Part shown: positions 22,001 through 32,874 of the stretch, piece by piece
Position numbering within the stretch: position 1 is the stretch's first letter
How the letters are laid out: every line of letters starts with the position of its first letter
Assembly (NCBI RefSeq): GCF_002775205.1
Contig: NC_036459.1
Location: 16,352,312-16,416,311 of the forward strand
Reading direction: 5' to 3'
Origin: Xiphophorus maculatus
Taxonomy: Eukaryota; Chordata; Actinopteri; Cyprinodontiformes; Poeciliidae
DNA: 64,000 nucleotides
Made by a program: the position numbers and the translations under genes
The notes under the pieces: generated by a model
Seen by the model: the letters and a program-made list of their open reading frames with translations, nothing else
The model's database searches: none
What the model was told of the DNA's origin: nothing

Positions 22001-23922
22001 AATTATTTTGACCTTTCTACTCCCATCCTACTGCATTTGGCTCCTCAATATCTGCTCTCATGACATATCGAGGACCCAAATGCATAAAAAATGACAGATT
22101 TCTGTTTTGCTGCTTTATTTGAAAGGCAGAAAATGTTCTCCACACAGGAAACTCTATGTGGAGCAGAGTGTGCCAGTGGTACTCTACTCTATGGTTGACA
22201 CTGATTAAGGATTTGAGTTACTTTTAATGTCTTAAACGCTTCTTTCTACAGCGTGGATCATAATGAGGAATGTTACCTGAAATCAACACTAAAAAACTGT
22301 GAGTCGTAAATATTTCTTTCCATTTTTTTCTCCAGAGATTTTTTGTGTAGCTGTTGTGGCCATTTAAAGTCCTCAACGAGTTTGGAAACGTTACTGAAGT
22401 CTGTTATATGTTCCAGGTTCAACATTACCAATTGATGTATTTTATAGCTCTGGAAAAGCCTGACTAGCTTCCGAAAACTTGTAAAGATCGTACAAGGTCG
22501 TCTAGCCGGCATCCGAAAAAACGTATAAAGATATCCTACAATGTTACTACTCTTACTTTTTCCTACTCCTTTTCGAGGATGTTAAGATTACTGTGGTACA
22601 AAAAAAAAAGTGTCTTTTGCATTCCTTGCTCTTGTGCATGATTTTATACTACTATCATGTTTGAAATAAATGCATAAATTGTTGTTTTGAACTGATGTGG
22701 CCCATTTACAGGTTTTGGACATTTACCTAAATGACTCCAACTTTATTCAGTCTGTTTGCTCCAAGCTTCAACTTGCTTTCCTGTCATTCTACTATAAAGT
22801 AAAGGCCACTAGAGGCAAAAAAAAAATATTTGACTGTTATATTTTTGTACAATTTGTCTACCAAATAGTACAAAAAGCATTGGCTATGTCTGAAGGTTGT
22901 GCCAGGGAACTGTGTCTACATATGGCTCTAAAATGAAAATGACAAAAAGTAAAAAAGGACAGCATGTTTTCCCTCCTAGGCTACAATAGGATAGTGAGAT
23001 AATGAAGTACCCGAGAAGGTCAAAGCAATGAGAAATATTTTAAGTGATTATGATGCAGTTTTCGAGGAGAGAGAAGCAGCTGACTGACACCTTTTGCTGT
23101 GTTGAATAATCAAACACAACACAGCAAAACTGTTGCAAAAATTTCCAAGGAGGAAATAGTAACTTCCTCCTTGGAAGTTACTATTTGTTGTGAAAGTAAT
23201 GATTAAGCATTGCAATAATCAAAAGTGCAAACCCAAATGGCTTCATTAAAAGGGGAGAAATAATGGGTAATCAAAATGTCTTTTACGACATAAATGATTT
23301 GTCCAATGTATGCCCAAAACTTGGCCTAATTACCATTATGGCAAAGTCAGCAGTTAAAAAAAATAAAACTTGCTTCCTTTCTACAGACTCCTGCATCCTG
23401 ACCTTTGACACAAACACAGCCTCTACGTCTCTCTTTCTACACGACGGAGGTAAACAGGTGACGTGGGTCAGGGAGTCACAGCCGTACCCAAAACACCCCG
23501 AGAGGTTTGAAAGTGTCTCCCAGGTCCTGTGTCACCAAGGCCTTACCCAGCGCCACTACTGGGAGGTGGAGTGGCGAGGGCGCTGGGTGGACGTCGCCGT
23601 CGCCACGAGGGGAATCAATCGCAGAGGGGGCAGTCACGTGTCTGCGTTCGGCAAAACCGACCAGTCCTGGTGTCTGCTCTGCTGCGGAGATCACTACAGC
23701 GCCCAGCATGGCAACGAGGGCGAGGAAATATCCGTACCCGCGTCTCGCTCTCGCAAGGTTGCGGTCTATCTGGACTGGCCTGGTGGCACTCTGTCCTTCT
23801 ACCAGGTGTCTTCTGGGAGCCTCAAACATCTTCACACGTTCTACAGTAACTTCAGCGAGCCGCTCTACCCGGGGTTCGGGATGGAAGAGGACGACTGCTC
23901 TGTCATTCTTTGTTCCAATTAG
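16061..23922 (+). CDS. NLR family protein: PYD-FISNA-NACHT-LRR-B30.2 (fish NLRP/NLRC-like)
   Basis: Eleven coding exons: 16061-16379, 16461-16484, 16567-18304, 18494-18667, 19028-19201, 20659-20832, 21079-21252, 21387-21557, 21693-21866, 22252-22298, 23387-23922. They total 3705 nt, 1234 residues. Exon 1 is a pyrin domain ([20 protein letters not shown]). Exon 3 carries FISNA, then NACHT with Walker A GIPGMGKT (residues 206-213, at 16839) and Walker [12 protein letters not shown] (17049). Six LRR exons of 171-174 nt follow, all phase 2, each with an LDLSxN core. The last exon is a full PRY/SPRY (B30.2) with YWEVEW and EPLYPGF. It is expected to be a cytosolic innate sensor that recruits ASC through the pyrin domain. 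ATG 16109, in a better Kozak context (GGCATGG), is an alternative start giving 1218 residues. The gene looks intact. Confidence 0.93.
18749..18779. repeat. Near-perfect hairpin in NLR intron
   Basis: ATGATCATTGTTCT at 18749-18762 pairs exactly with 18766-18779 across a three-base loop (ACC). A related imperfect copy of the same arm is just upstream (near 18726). Confidence 0.8.
19980..20420. mobile_element. Probable hAT-type non-autonomous element in NLR intron
   Basis: The stretch GCTAACTAAAACGTTAGCTG near 20020 and the flanking CAGCGGTGGACATC look like a widespread fish hAT-derived repeat. The terminal repeats were not resolved and the ends are approximate. It lies in the 1.46-kb intron between the second and third LRR exons. 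Confidence 0.4.
23096..23186. repeat. Cluster of three inverted repeats before the B30.2 exon
   Basis: GCTGTGTTG (23096-23104) pairs with CAACACAGC (23117-23125). TTCCAAGGAGGAA (23143-23155) pairs with TTCCTCCTTGGAA (23164-23176). Overlapping this, AAATAGTAACTTCC (23154-23167) pairs with GGAAGTTACTATTT (23173-23186). The second and third structures are mutually exclusive. All are about 200-290 bases upstream of the last NLR exon. Confidence 0.8.
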
Positions 23923-23944
23923 GATACGTAGGAACGTGTTTGAG

Positions 23945-24330
23945 GTAACTGTAGGTGCATTTCCACTGGCCTTAAAATTGCACAATTTGACATTTCGAAA
24001 ATACATTCGCTTAATAAAAACCTGCCAGTTTAGAAAAAAACAACCTTCTTTTTCGATATAAAGGTTTCGCTGATGAGGTGGGAGTTTTTTTGGCCATATT
24101 GAAATTAGTGTACTTAGCAAAATCGCAATAGGAAACACTTTTTTGCGTCACACAAGTCACATGATCAACAATAAGAGGCTGCTACTGCCAGAGATGACGA
24201 AGAAGACGACAGGAGTGGTAGGTGAAGGATGACATAGTGGGATTTTAATTGCGTTTCTTTTTTTAATGGAAGTGTCGCAATTGCAAAATTGTGTTGTTTC
24301 AACTTAAGTGGAATATCGACAAAGTTTTGC
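23945..24330. repeat. Interspersed repeat copy 1 (partner at 59025)
   Basis: TTGCACAATTTGACATTTCG near 23977, then TTCGCTTAAT, CCAGTTTAGAAAAAAA, TTTTTGGC..ATATTGAAATT and TTTTGCGTCACAC occur in the same order as at 59025-59390. This is a fish MITE-like family. This copy lies in the 3'UTR or flank of the NLR gene. Confidence 0.7.
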
Positions 24331-24379
24331 ACACATTTGTAATAGAAACTCAGTTTATGGCTGAAAGGTGTCATTCATT

Positions 24380-24385
24380 AATAAA
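24380..24385 (+). terminator. Candidate NLR poly(A) signal
   Basis: AATAAA about 460 bases past the NLR stop codon; it lies beyond the repeat copy at 23945-24330. It is the first canonical signal I see on this strand after the stop. Confidence 0.45.
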
Positions 24386-24389
24386 ATCC

Positions 24390-26588
24390 AGTTTTACTAT
24401 GAATGCAACATTTTTTTGTTCCTATTCTAGTTTTGCTTTCTTATGCCGCAAGCCGAAGACCTGAAAAGAAAACGGCAAAAACTAAAGGCTAAAAATTAAA
24501 CAAAAGGCCACGTCAATATTATGTTGAGCCTCTCCATGTTATTTGAGGCAGGGTATTTCCAAAAACAGTCACATTACAACCAAACTTGGTCACGTCCAGA
24601 GCCTGCGACTGTCTGCTTTTTGCTCTGATATGGATTGTTTTTTTTTTTTGTCTTATCAGCTCAAGCAAGTCTACTGCACCCCTCATACAAAATGTAGCTC
24701 AGAGTGCTCTACAGGACAAAAAACACTATGGAGATACAGAAGATGTCACGAAAACAAGAAATGCACTTCAAGAATAAAAGTGCATTTTATTCACAAGAAA
24801 TTTGTTGTTAGGAAATTATAGTAATTAACTGATGAAATGAACACTGACTTTTATGGAAAGCTGCATAAACTTATGACTGTAGCCTTTACAGTCATAATTT
24901 AAAATGAATGGCCTCTGTTCCGTATTAAACCTGCAGTATTTCGCCTTTCCAAAAATATGTTTTTGTAACATGTTTGTTAAAATTGTCACCATGTCATGAG
25001 ACAAGTGTAATGAGACCGATAAACCTGAAAAAAAAAGTAGCTCCTCTGCCTCCTTCCTCTGTTACGTCAAATACTTCACCCGGTCAGAAACAATGAAATC
25101 AGAGTCAGGAGGAGGGTTTTAGCGCTGTCAAGCGACCTTGTGTACGCGATGCTAAATGTGTTAGTGGCGGAGGAAAACTGTTTATCCGCCGTCATGGTGG
25201 ATATACTAGCAAGCCTTTGCATTCATGGCAGTCTCTGTTGTGGTGAACCAGCAATAGCGTAGAAGAGAGCTAGGTGGAGGGTGTGAGCGACCTGTACGTG
25301 AGGATGATTGACATCACTAAGTCCGTCCTCCTGGCCCTGATTGATTGTGTCTGATAGAACGTGTCTTTCTGCAGATTGCTGTATGACCACAGGGGGGAGG
25401 CAGAGGAGCATGATTTCTTTTTTTTTTAAACAGTTTATCCGTTTCATATTGTAGAGTCACGACATAGTGACAGTTTTAACAAAAATGTCATGTAAACAAT
25501 GTAATTTCTATAAAGGTACATACGGCTGCTGTAAGTTGGAGGAAATTCTGAGTCATTCACTGATGTGTGCTGTGGACAGACTGACCATAATCACGTGGTG
25601 ACGGAAACAGAAAGTTGTGAGTCATTATGACACAACTTGTAGTACTCTGTTCGTTTGTGTTCTACATTTATAATAATAATAATAATAATGTTTTATTTGT
25701 ATGCCGCTTTTCCCAATACTCCCTTTACAGAAATCAAGTAAAACTACAAACAGAAGACTAAGTACATCAAACCAAATGATAAAAGCAGAACACATATATA
25801 TTACATAACCCCCCCCAAAAAAACACACAGGATAAGAATGAAACATATATTAAAAGTCATATATTAAAAGCTGTTCTGAAAAGATATGTTTTGAGATGTG
25901 ATTTTAATGTGGATAGGTTTTCAAAAACATAACAAACTCAATTTTTTGCTGCATCATAATCTGACTAGCAGATTATCTTCATTGTGTTGCACATTCATGC
26001 TGTTAGTCGTTAAAGATGAAATAAATGTGTCTCTCTCTGACGGGTCGACCCTGACCTGGTCATTTATCGTAAGAATTCCTCCCACTCCGCTTTATCACAT
26101 CTGAGATCCGCTGACCGGCACAGTGGACTCAGACGTTATTCTTCCAATTGGATGAATGCCGAACGCAAGAATTCAGTGCACGCATATTCAAGAGAAAGTG
26201 ATATCATACGCAAAAACGTTAAGGTTTTGAAGAAAAACACTCAAGTGGACTTCACGGCATTAGTCTCAGTGTCGCTCGGCCCGCTTCCTGAATAATGCAC
26301 GCCTCTCTTGTTTGAGCCACCTGCAGGGTTGCTTACTTTGGGAGGCGTAGCTTTGCCAGCCGGGAAGAAGAAATGAGCGTGAAAGTGTTTCCAGGCAGAA
26401 ACACTGACAAGTCCTTGTTGAGAATTTGTGCAACGCAGTTTGAGAGGGAGGAGGACAACGGTTGTTTTCCTCCAGCCAAGCTGCTGCTCTAACCTCCTCC
26501 CACTAAGTATAACCTCGGAGAGAGAGAGAGCAAAAAAAGGTTACATTTATGGGACGTGGGGAAGGAGGTGTGGCAGTGTAGTGGGTTG
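24390..26588. other. Intergenic region, NLR to fibrinogen-domain cluster
   Basis: No gene was recognised. A hairpin TTATGACTGTA/TACAGTCATAA lies at 24871-24896. Around 25030-25440 the sequence has the character of a decayed repeat. From 25670 to about 25910, an ATA run followed by TTTTATTTGTATGCCGCTTTTC and TTTTGAGATGTGATTTTAATG resembles a dispersed fish retroposon tail, related to the one at 46745. The last few hundred bases should include the promoter of the first fibrinogen-domain gene. Confidence 0.4.
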
Positions 26589-26594
26589 TATAAA
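26589..26594 (+). promoter_or_regulatory. TATA box of first fibrinogen-domain gene
   Basis: TATAAA about 55 bases before the upstream ATG at 26645. It would place the transcription start near 26620, in a short first exon that ends at the GT donor at 26651. Confidence 0.6.
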
Positions 26595-26644
26595 GGAGCT
26601 GGTTCTGTTGCACAGTGTGAGCTGGGGTCCAAGGTCCAACCGAC

Positions 26645-29557
26645 ATGCAGGTATGTGTTAAACCAGGCACAGTTACTGCAGGCTGCAACATTACGTTAGA
26701 ACATCTGTGCTTTTAGCCGTTTGTAAATGCTTTAAAATGGACCAGGTGTGTTGAGAAAATACTGTTTCTTAAAACAGAAAAATGATTGGAACTGTTGATT
26801 AAAAAAAAATTTCACCTTTAAACGCAGGTCAAAATGAGGAGTCTTGGTTATTGTGCGCTCATATTCACTCTTCTGTTGATCTGCTCAGTCCAGGCTGGGG
26901 TAAATATGACTCAACTTTATCTGTGGCTTAAAACTTGTACTTATCTCTATTCAAGTGACTAAACCTGTGTTTGTCATCCTTATAGAAAAAACGGAAAGCC
27001 CTCAAATCTCGTGGTAAAAACAAACAAACAAAACAACAAACTGCTTAGGATAGCAAGTTTATCATAACATACAAAGACAGAACATTTTTGTGGTCATCTT
27101 TATCTTTAATTCTGTGAACCTCAGGTACCGACTGCACACAGATCCGAAGTCTGTTTCCAGATGCCCCCAGTGGAGTCTACGTAATCCAGCCTAAGGGAGT
27201 CAATACCAGCTTCAAGGTGACTGATTGAAGGCATTTCTGCTTTTAATTGTAAATGATCTTAAACAGATTACTTGACACAATTGTGAATGCAATTGTAAGT
27301 ACTTCACGGTGACTAGCAGGTTTTAACATAGAAAACAGACGAAAAACTGTTTGTAGTAAGTTCTCCAGGATGATTCGAATTGGTATAAAGTAGGCGACAG
27401 AACGGTGAGGTGCACAAGTTGAATTGTTTAACACAGACAGCGTCCAATCAAAGGGAGCAGACTTACTCCATGTAAACAGCTAGAAACAGGGAAGGAAGAG
27501 GGGTGGAGGAAACGCTAAAGTTAAAACCAAACCATCAGAATGGGGAAGAAAGATGGCTGGTTTCAGTATCTTCGAAACCGCTGAGCTGCTAGGATTTTCA
27601 TGCACAGTCATTTCTGGAGTTGATAGAAAAAAGTAAAAAAAAAAGCAAAAAAGATAAAAAAAAAAAAAAAAATCCAATATTGGTTGTTGAGGAGGTCAGA
27701 AAAGGTGTCGGTTGTTTTAAAGAACTGCTAGTTACAACCAGAGTCAAATACCTCAGTAAACAGGAAAATCTTCTTCCGTCTCGATTTCAGCTGCCTAACA
27801 TTGAGATGTTCAGAGTCAGAATTTTGACATAAACGCCATAAAAGCATGAATCCATTCTGACTTGTACCAACAGTTCAAGCTTGTGGCGGCACGTAAGCTA
27901 AATGCCACCGTCAACCTTAGTATTGTTCCAGATAACGTTGGTCATTGTCTGTAGTCATTTTCCACTGGGGACTGCTAGCATGATAATTAGAATTTCACAA
28001 AGTTCAAATCACCTCAGTTTGGTTTCTTGAACATAACAACGAGTTAGTTCACTGTCCTCTGAAGGGTACAATTAGAGATTCACATCATGAACGTGCAGCT
28101 GAGCAGCCTAAACCACCTGCGTGATGCTAACATGTCAGTAGGAGCCAATGTTGTTGAAGAATGTTCCAGACACTTTGTTGAATCGAAAGACAGGTATAAA
28201 GCCGGGAAGGTTTTTTAAAATTCAGTTCTTGGTGGATGTATCTAGTAAAAGTGTTTCTACATTGTGTTTGGGCCCTTTATGATTTTTTGTTCAGGCTGGA
28301 TTGGTACCAAGTCTGCCTGGGACCAAGGAACCCGTTTGGGTTGCCTAAAGCCAAACCGCAACTGCAGAACTAGTTGAGCAGCCGCATAGGTGCAACCAGA
28401 TTATAACCAGGTTGAATAAAAGTGGTGTTATATTTTCATACCAAATCTGTCATTTTATCAGGGGTGTGGACACTTTTTGAGAGCCAATGTATTGATTGCT
28501 GTTTGTCCTGTTCAGGTGTACTGTGAGATGAACTCAGGTGGAGGCTGGACGGTGTTTCAGAGGCGCAGTGGAGGCTCTGTGTCTTTCGACAGAAAATGGG
28601 CAGCATATAAGAATGGATTTGGAAACCTGACACGTATGTGAACTACATGTTATTTGGGGACTCAGTTAAACAATGGGGGACGACTTAAAAACAAGCGTAA
28701 AAGTTAAACCCACCACATTATGCTTTGAATAGGTTTTTGAACTTTTTGGTAGGAGGTTCAGCTTTACACAACTGGGGCAAACCTGTGAAAAAAAACAAAC
28801 CCTCAAGCATTTTGGTATTTGTGCTGTACTTAACCCCTCAGAGGATCACTGGCTGGGTCTGAGGAAGGTTTTCGCATTGACAAAGAACCAATCCAAGAAG
28901 TGGATCTTGAGGGTGGACCTGTGGGACCACGAAGGTGGCACTGCTTTTGCCGAGTACAAGAACTTCAGACTGGGAAATGAGAAAACAGCTTTCAAACTCC
29001 ACGTTGGGAAATACAGCGGAGATGCAGGTACGCAAATATTCTGCCTACCATCTGATAAACGTTGATCGAACCTCTTAACATCTAGTTTGTTTGTAATCAT
29101 TGTGCAAGGTTTGATGAAACATTTAACATTTGAAGTCCAATTTCATATGGATCCAACCAATTGAAATTTTGCAGAGAAAGCAAGATTCCAGTGTGTTCTA
29201 CAGAAACCCTTTGAAAAACTCTTTCCTAAGAAAAACTCTTTTCTATCCAACCCAAAAGGTGACGCCATCCGTGGAGCCTATCAGGGTATTGACCAGAACG
29301 GCTACGGCTTCAGCACCGTCGACCGCGACAATGACGGCTGCTCCCCGTGCCTCTTCGGAGACATTGTTGAAACAAAGTGCTCCCTTTCGGAAGGAGGCGG
29401 TTGGTGGTACAGCCGGTGCGGCTCTGCCAGTCTCAACGGTCACTGGCACCCTTCTGGAGAACACATCGGCTGGGCTTCTGGTCTCCACTGGCTCACCTGG
29501 AAACCGCCCGCCCCTTACTCAGCCAAAGCCACAAGAATGATGATCAAGTCCATGTGA
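26645..29557 (+). CDS. Secreted fibrinogen-domain protein 1 (angiopoietin-related 5-like)
   Basis: Coding exons: 26645-26650, 26828-26899, 26986-27013, 27125-27216, 28516-28633, 28842-29027, 29259-29557, giving 266 residues. From the second in-frame ATG (26834) it is 262 residues. A signal peptide is evident ([18 protein letters not shown]), then a short basic stretch [10 protein letters not shown], then one fibrinogen C-terminal domain: [47 protein letters not shown], the Ca-binding loop [18 protein letters not shown] and LHWLTWK. There is no coiled coil, so this is a short form compared with true angiopoietins. The closest family I recognise is ANGPTL5 ([18 protein letters not shown]), less so MFAP4. 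Probable extracellular lectin-like or matrix role, with pathogen recognition an inference from FReD proteins generally. Confidence 0.88.
27520..28215 (+). mobile_element. Tc1-like transposon remnant in intron of fibrinogen-domain gene 1
   Basis: Matches a fish Tc1-like transposase in sense: the segment from CAGAATGGGGAAGAAAGATG and ACCGCTGAGCTGCTAGGATT (helix-turn-helix part) to CCACCTGCGTGATGCTAACAT and ACACTTTGTTGAATC near the 3' end (LRDAIMS / HLVES region of the transposase). It includes poly(A)-rich expansions at 27636-27675 and is heavily decayed. It accounts for most of the 1.3-kb intron. Confidence 0.7.
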
Positions 29558-29589
29558 GGGAGAATGAAGGATTCCAACCAAGTTCAAAC

Positions 29590-30410
29590 CAGTTGTTTAC
29601 ATACACTGCATAAAAAGACATGACCTTTTTTTTTTACCCCTTACTGTCTGAACAGACAAAACTTCATTTTTTTTAGGTCAATTAGAATTACTGAAGTTAT
29701 TTTAATTTATTAAATGAGACAGATTTTAAAGTTTTCAATTATTTCCCCAATTGGCACAATGGCCTTCTAGCTGAATAATGGTTCATGTTATCCTTCCACA
29801 AGTTTCTTCCAATTGTAAGAAACTGTCTTCCTGAAGACAGAAAACTGATGAAGCTCAAGTCAAGTTTTCTCACACAAACCTTTTTACCTTTGGATGCCAT
29901 TTTTGAAATTTTTTTATTGTCAATAGAGACTTAGACTGAGGTGTTGCGATGGCTTCTCAGAAATATTGACTTTTCTGTCTTCCAAACAGACAATGAGGGT
30001 CTATTTGGAGCTTTAACTCCCTGGCTGATGCCTCGATATGTTGCTTCAATATTTCAGATATTTTGTGAATCCACCAGTCGCTTTTGTAGCAAAATATCCC
30101 CACCACATGACACTTCCACCCCCATACTTCTCTACTAGGACATTTCTTGGGCTTCTCAGCGTCTTCAGGAGTTGTCTCAAAAATGATGGCCACAGTTACA
30201 AAGTCATAGCGCCACCATCTGGGTTTAAAGGTTTTGCAGTCTGGACTTTAGCAAACAGGAAATGTCTTAGTAGTCTGGACTGACCTAGAACAGGAAACGT
30301 TTATTCCGGTTTACTATCAGACAGTAAGAAATAACAAAGATTGCGTGTCTTTTTATGCAACTAAATGTCAGGTTTAAACTCCTGGTTACTTCTGACCTTC
30401 AACCGTGTTT
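29590..30410 (-). mobile_element. Tc1-like transposon remnant downstream of gene 1
   Basis: Starts with GTTGTTTACATACACTGCAT and contains ACTCCCTGGCTGATGCCTCG and GATATGTTGCTTCAATATTT, which match a fish Tc1-like element read on the opposite strand. Old and non-coding; the ends are approximate. Confidence 0.6.
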
Positions 30411-30887
30411 TCCAAAGATGCTTAAGAAAAAGTATAACAAGTCCTTTATTTGGAGCGTGTCCCTACATACAACGTATCTGCTGCTTGTGATGTACACTTC
30501 TATTTCAAATCTAGCTGTTATTGGTTCTCATATATACATTACTGGTCTTTGAACAGAGAATGCACTCATCGTAACAAGCCATGCTTTTATTGTAGGAAAT
30601 ATAAACTTTTGCAAGTAAGCCCCTTTCTTTCACCTTCCTATTGTGTCAGATTTTTATAATGCTGCATTTTACTACAAAAACATTTTACTACATTTTACTA
30701 CATGTGGCCAATCTGGCTGTAAATTGTTTAATGCCAATTTCATAGTTACAAATTTGTGTAAAACTGACCAGGGCCTCTTTTTTTGTAGAGTTTGCATGTT
30801 TTCCTGTGCACACATTGGTTTGTCTCCCACAGTCCAAATAAAATGCATGTTATACCATAAATGGCCACTCTGAGTTTCCCATGGGTG

Positions 30888-30911
30888 TAGGTGTGTGTGT
30901 GTGTGTGTGCG
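30888..30911. repeat. (GT)n microsatellite
   Basis: A short GT run, followed by GCGTGGTTGTGTC, in intergenic DNA between the first and second fibrinogen-domain genes. Confidence 0.85.
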
Positions 30912-31129
30912 TGGTTGTGTCTGTGTTGGTGAACACACTCTAAAGTACTAAGCAGGTATTTAAAAAAAAACTGTGATAAAATGAGTACACTCTATGAAGC
31001 ATGATGCAAGAAAAACATAATATAACGGCAAACTTTGAAAATAATGTCCTATCTTTACTAGACGCCTTCCGCAAATCAAATTTAATACAGAAACCAGACA
31101 AGTGAGGTGATTAAGGACATGAAACTTAC

Positions 31130-31490
31130 AGTCTTATGAAAATCTTTGTTCCCCTACAAATTGCCTTGAGGTTTCGCTTTTTGTTAATAAGATCGGAATA
31201 TTTCAGATCAAACTAATGTCAATATCATGAAAAGGATTACTCAAGTACAGTAACTACAAAATGTAAAATGCGGCTTCAAAAAGATCATAAAAAGTTATCC
31301 AAACTAACCATAAGTTCAAAGCTGGTTGTGCCACTGTTGGGTTATATCTGATTAAAGAAAAAAAAATGCTAAAAGTCAACATTCCTTACTGAGTTTAAAA
31401 GCATTTCTACTGTGAACCAGCCAGAGGCACCAGTTCATTAGCCTGTCCTAAATCTGTCACTGGGTTGATGTTGCATCTTTTACTGCTGCA
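31130..31490. mobile_element. Probable Tc1-like remnant
   Basis: CAGTCTTATGAAAATCTTTG, TATTTCAGATCAAACTAATG and CTGTGAACCAGCCAGAGGCA look like fragments of another fish Tc1-type repeat. No open frame survives. Assignment is by general resemblance only. Confidence 0.35.
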
Positions 31491-31570
31491 GTTCTTCAAG
31501 AAAACGGCCTAGTTTAAAAAAACCCCATTAAAATTTAGTTGAAATCTTCAAGCATTTTTTTAAATTTAAG

Positions 31571-31940
31571 CTTTTTGGGTAACACTTTATTTGACGGGTT
31601 GTGAATAACACTGTCATTGATTACACCGTCATAAACACGACATAACATGAACATGAGTAAGTCTTTATGAATATTTATGACTGTTGTCATAAAGTGTCAT
31701 TCGGTAAATCATGACACTTTTAATACAAAGTTGACATTATTCAAAATGTCTTCGTTATGACAACCTGACATTAACCAACAAATCATGATCCGACATAAAG
31801 TTGTTATAAAAGTTTTACTGATTAAACTTTAGCTTTAATAACATAAAGCTACAACATTTTTAAAGTTTAGTCAGTAATACTTTTATAACAACTTTATGTC
31901 AAATCATGATTTCTTGGTTAATGTCAAGTTGTCATAACAA
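31571..31940. mobile_element. Fold-back element / MITE with about 80-base arms
   Basis: Begins near GGGTAACACTTTATTTGACG, the usual start of a fish MITE family. The left arm at 31754-31831 (GTTATGACAACCTGACATTA...) is complementary, with few mismatches, to the right arm at 31859-31938, leaving a short AT-rich loop. Folding would give a long stem. Confidence 0.75.
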
Positions 31941-32874
31941 ATTAAACGGAGTTTAAAACGGAGTTTTTAAAGTTTTTAGCAGCTTAGTTTTATTGTTGAA
32001 TTGTGAAACCAGTCAGGCTTTCATGACAACCTGGACGTTTAGGCTCAGTCAGGAATGTTGGTTCTGGATGCTTTTGGCCTGGACACTCATCCTACTTGTG
32101 AAACTTGATTCTGCATGAAAGCTCTGTCAAGTCATGTTGTTCAGTCAGATCTGATGGGGAAGTCAGAATTGACCAAAACTATGAAAGAGGAGGGGGGAGC
32201 AGTTGGGGCAGTTGGGGCTTAAAAGGGGAAAGCTTCTGTGCAGGAGACCGACCAAGGGTACGAGGGTTTCTCACAGGCATGTATTTGAAGAAAGACGGAC
32301 ATTAATGGTCATTTGTACCTTCTGTGGAAATGAATGGGTTCCAATTTACGGGGTTGCAAGTTTGTAAAGTTAAACAGTAAAAAATTAACATCGATAATTT
32401 GGTTTATTTAGAATATCAGAGAAAAATGTTTTATTTCCCCCATTCTTTTTGTCCATTTTGCTCCTACATTCATAAATTCATAAACATTAAATATTTAAAT
32501 TTCCTAACTAAATATTTAAGTTTGGCTTAATTTGGAAACGAGTTATTTAGCGTTCTAATTAAATACTTTATTTGAAAGTTAAATATTTAGTTTGCAAACT
32601 GAATATTTAACTCCAAATTACGTATTCAGTTTGGAACTTTGACATTTATTAATGAATGAATAACAGTGAAAATATGACTTTGAAAAAGCACAGGCTGAAA
32701 AAAAGAAATTATTGCTGTTAAATTTTGTACTGTGCAACTTTACAAACAACACGCTGTACTGAGTTGTCTTCTAAAGGCCATGTTTTTTTAAGTTATTGAC
32801 TAAATAACAATATTTTACATCACAATTGTTCAGAATATTTACGTGACTCCATCATTTTTTAAACTCAGGGCAGA

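Noticed and set aside
23476-24138. 220-codon minus-strand open frame
   Set aside because: It is the antisense shadow of the GC-rich B30.2 exon of the NLR gene.
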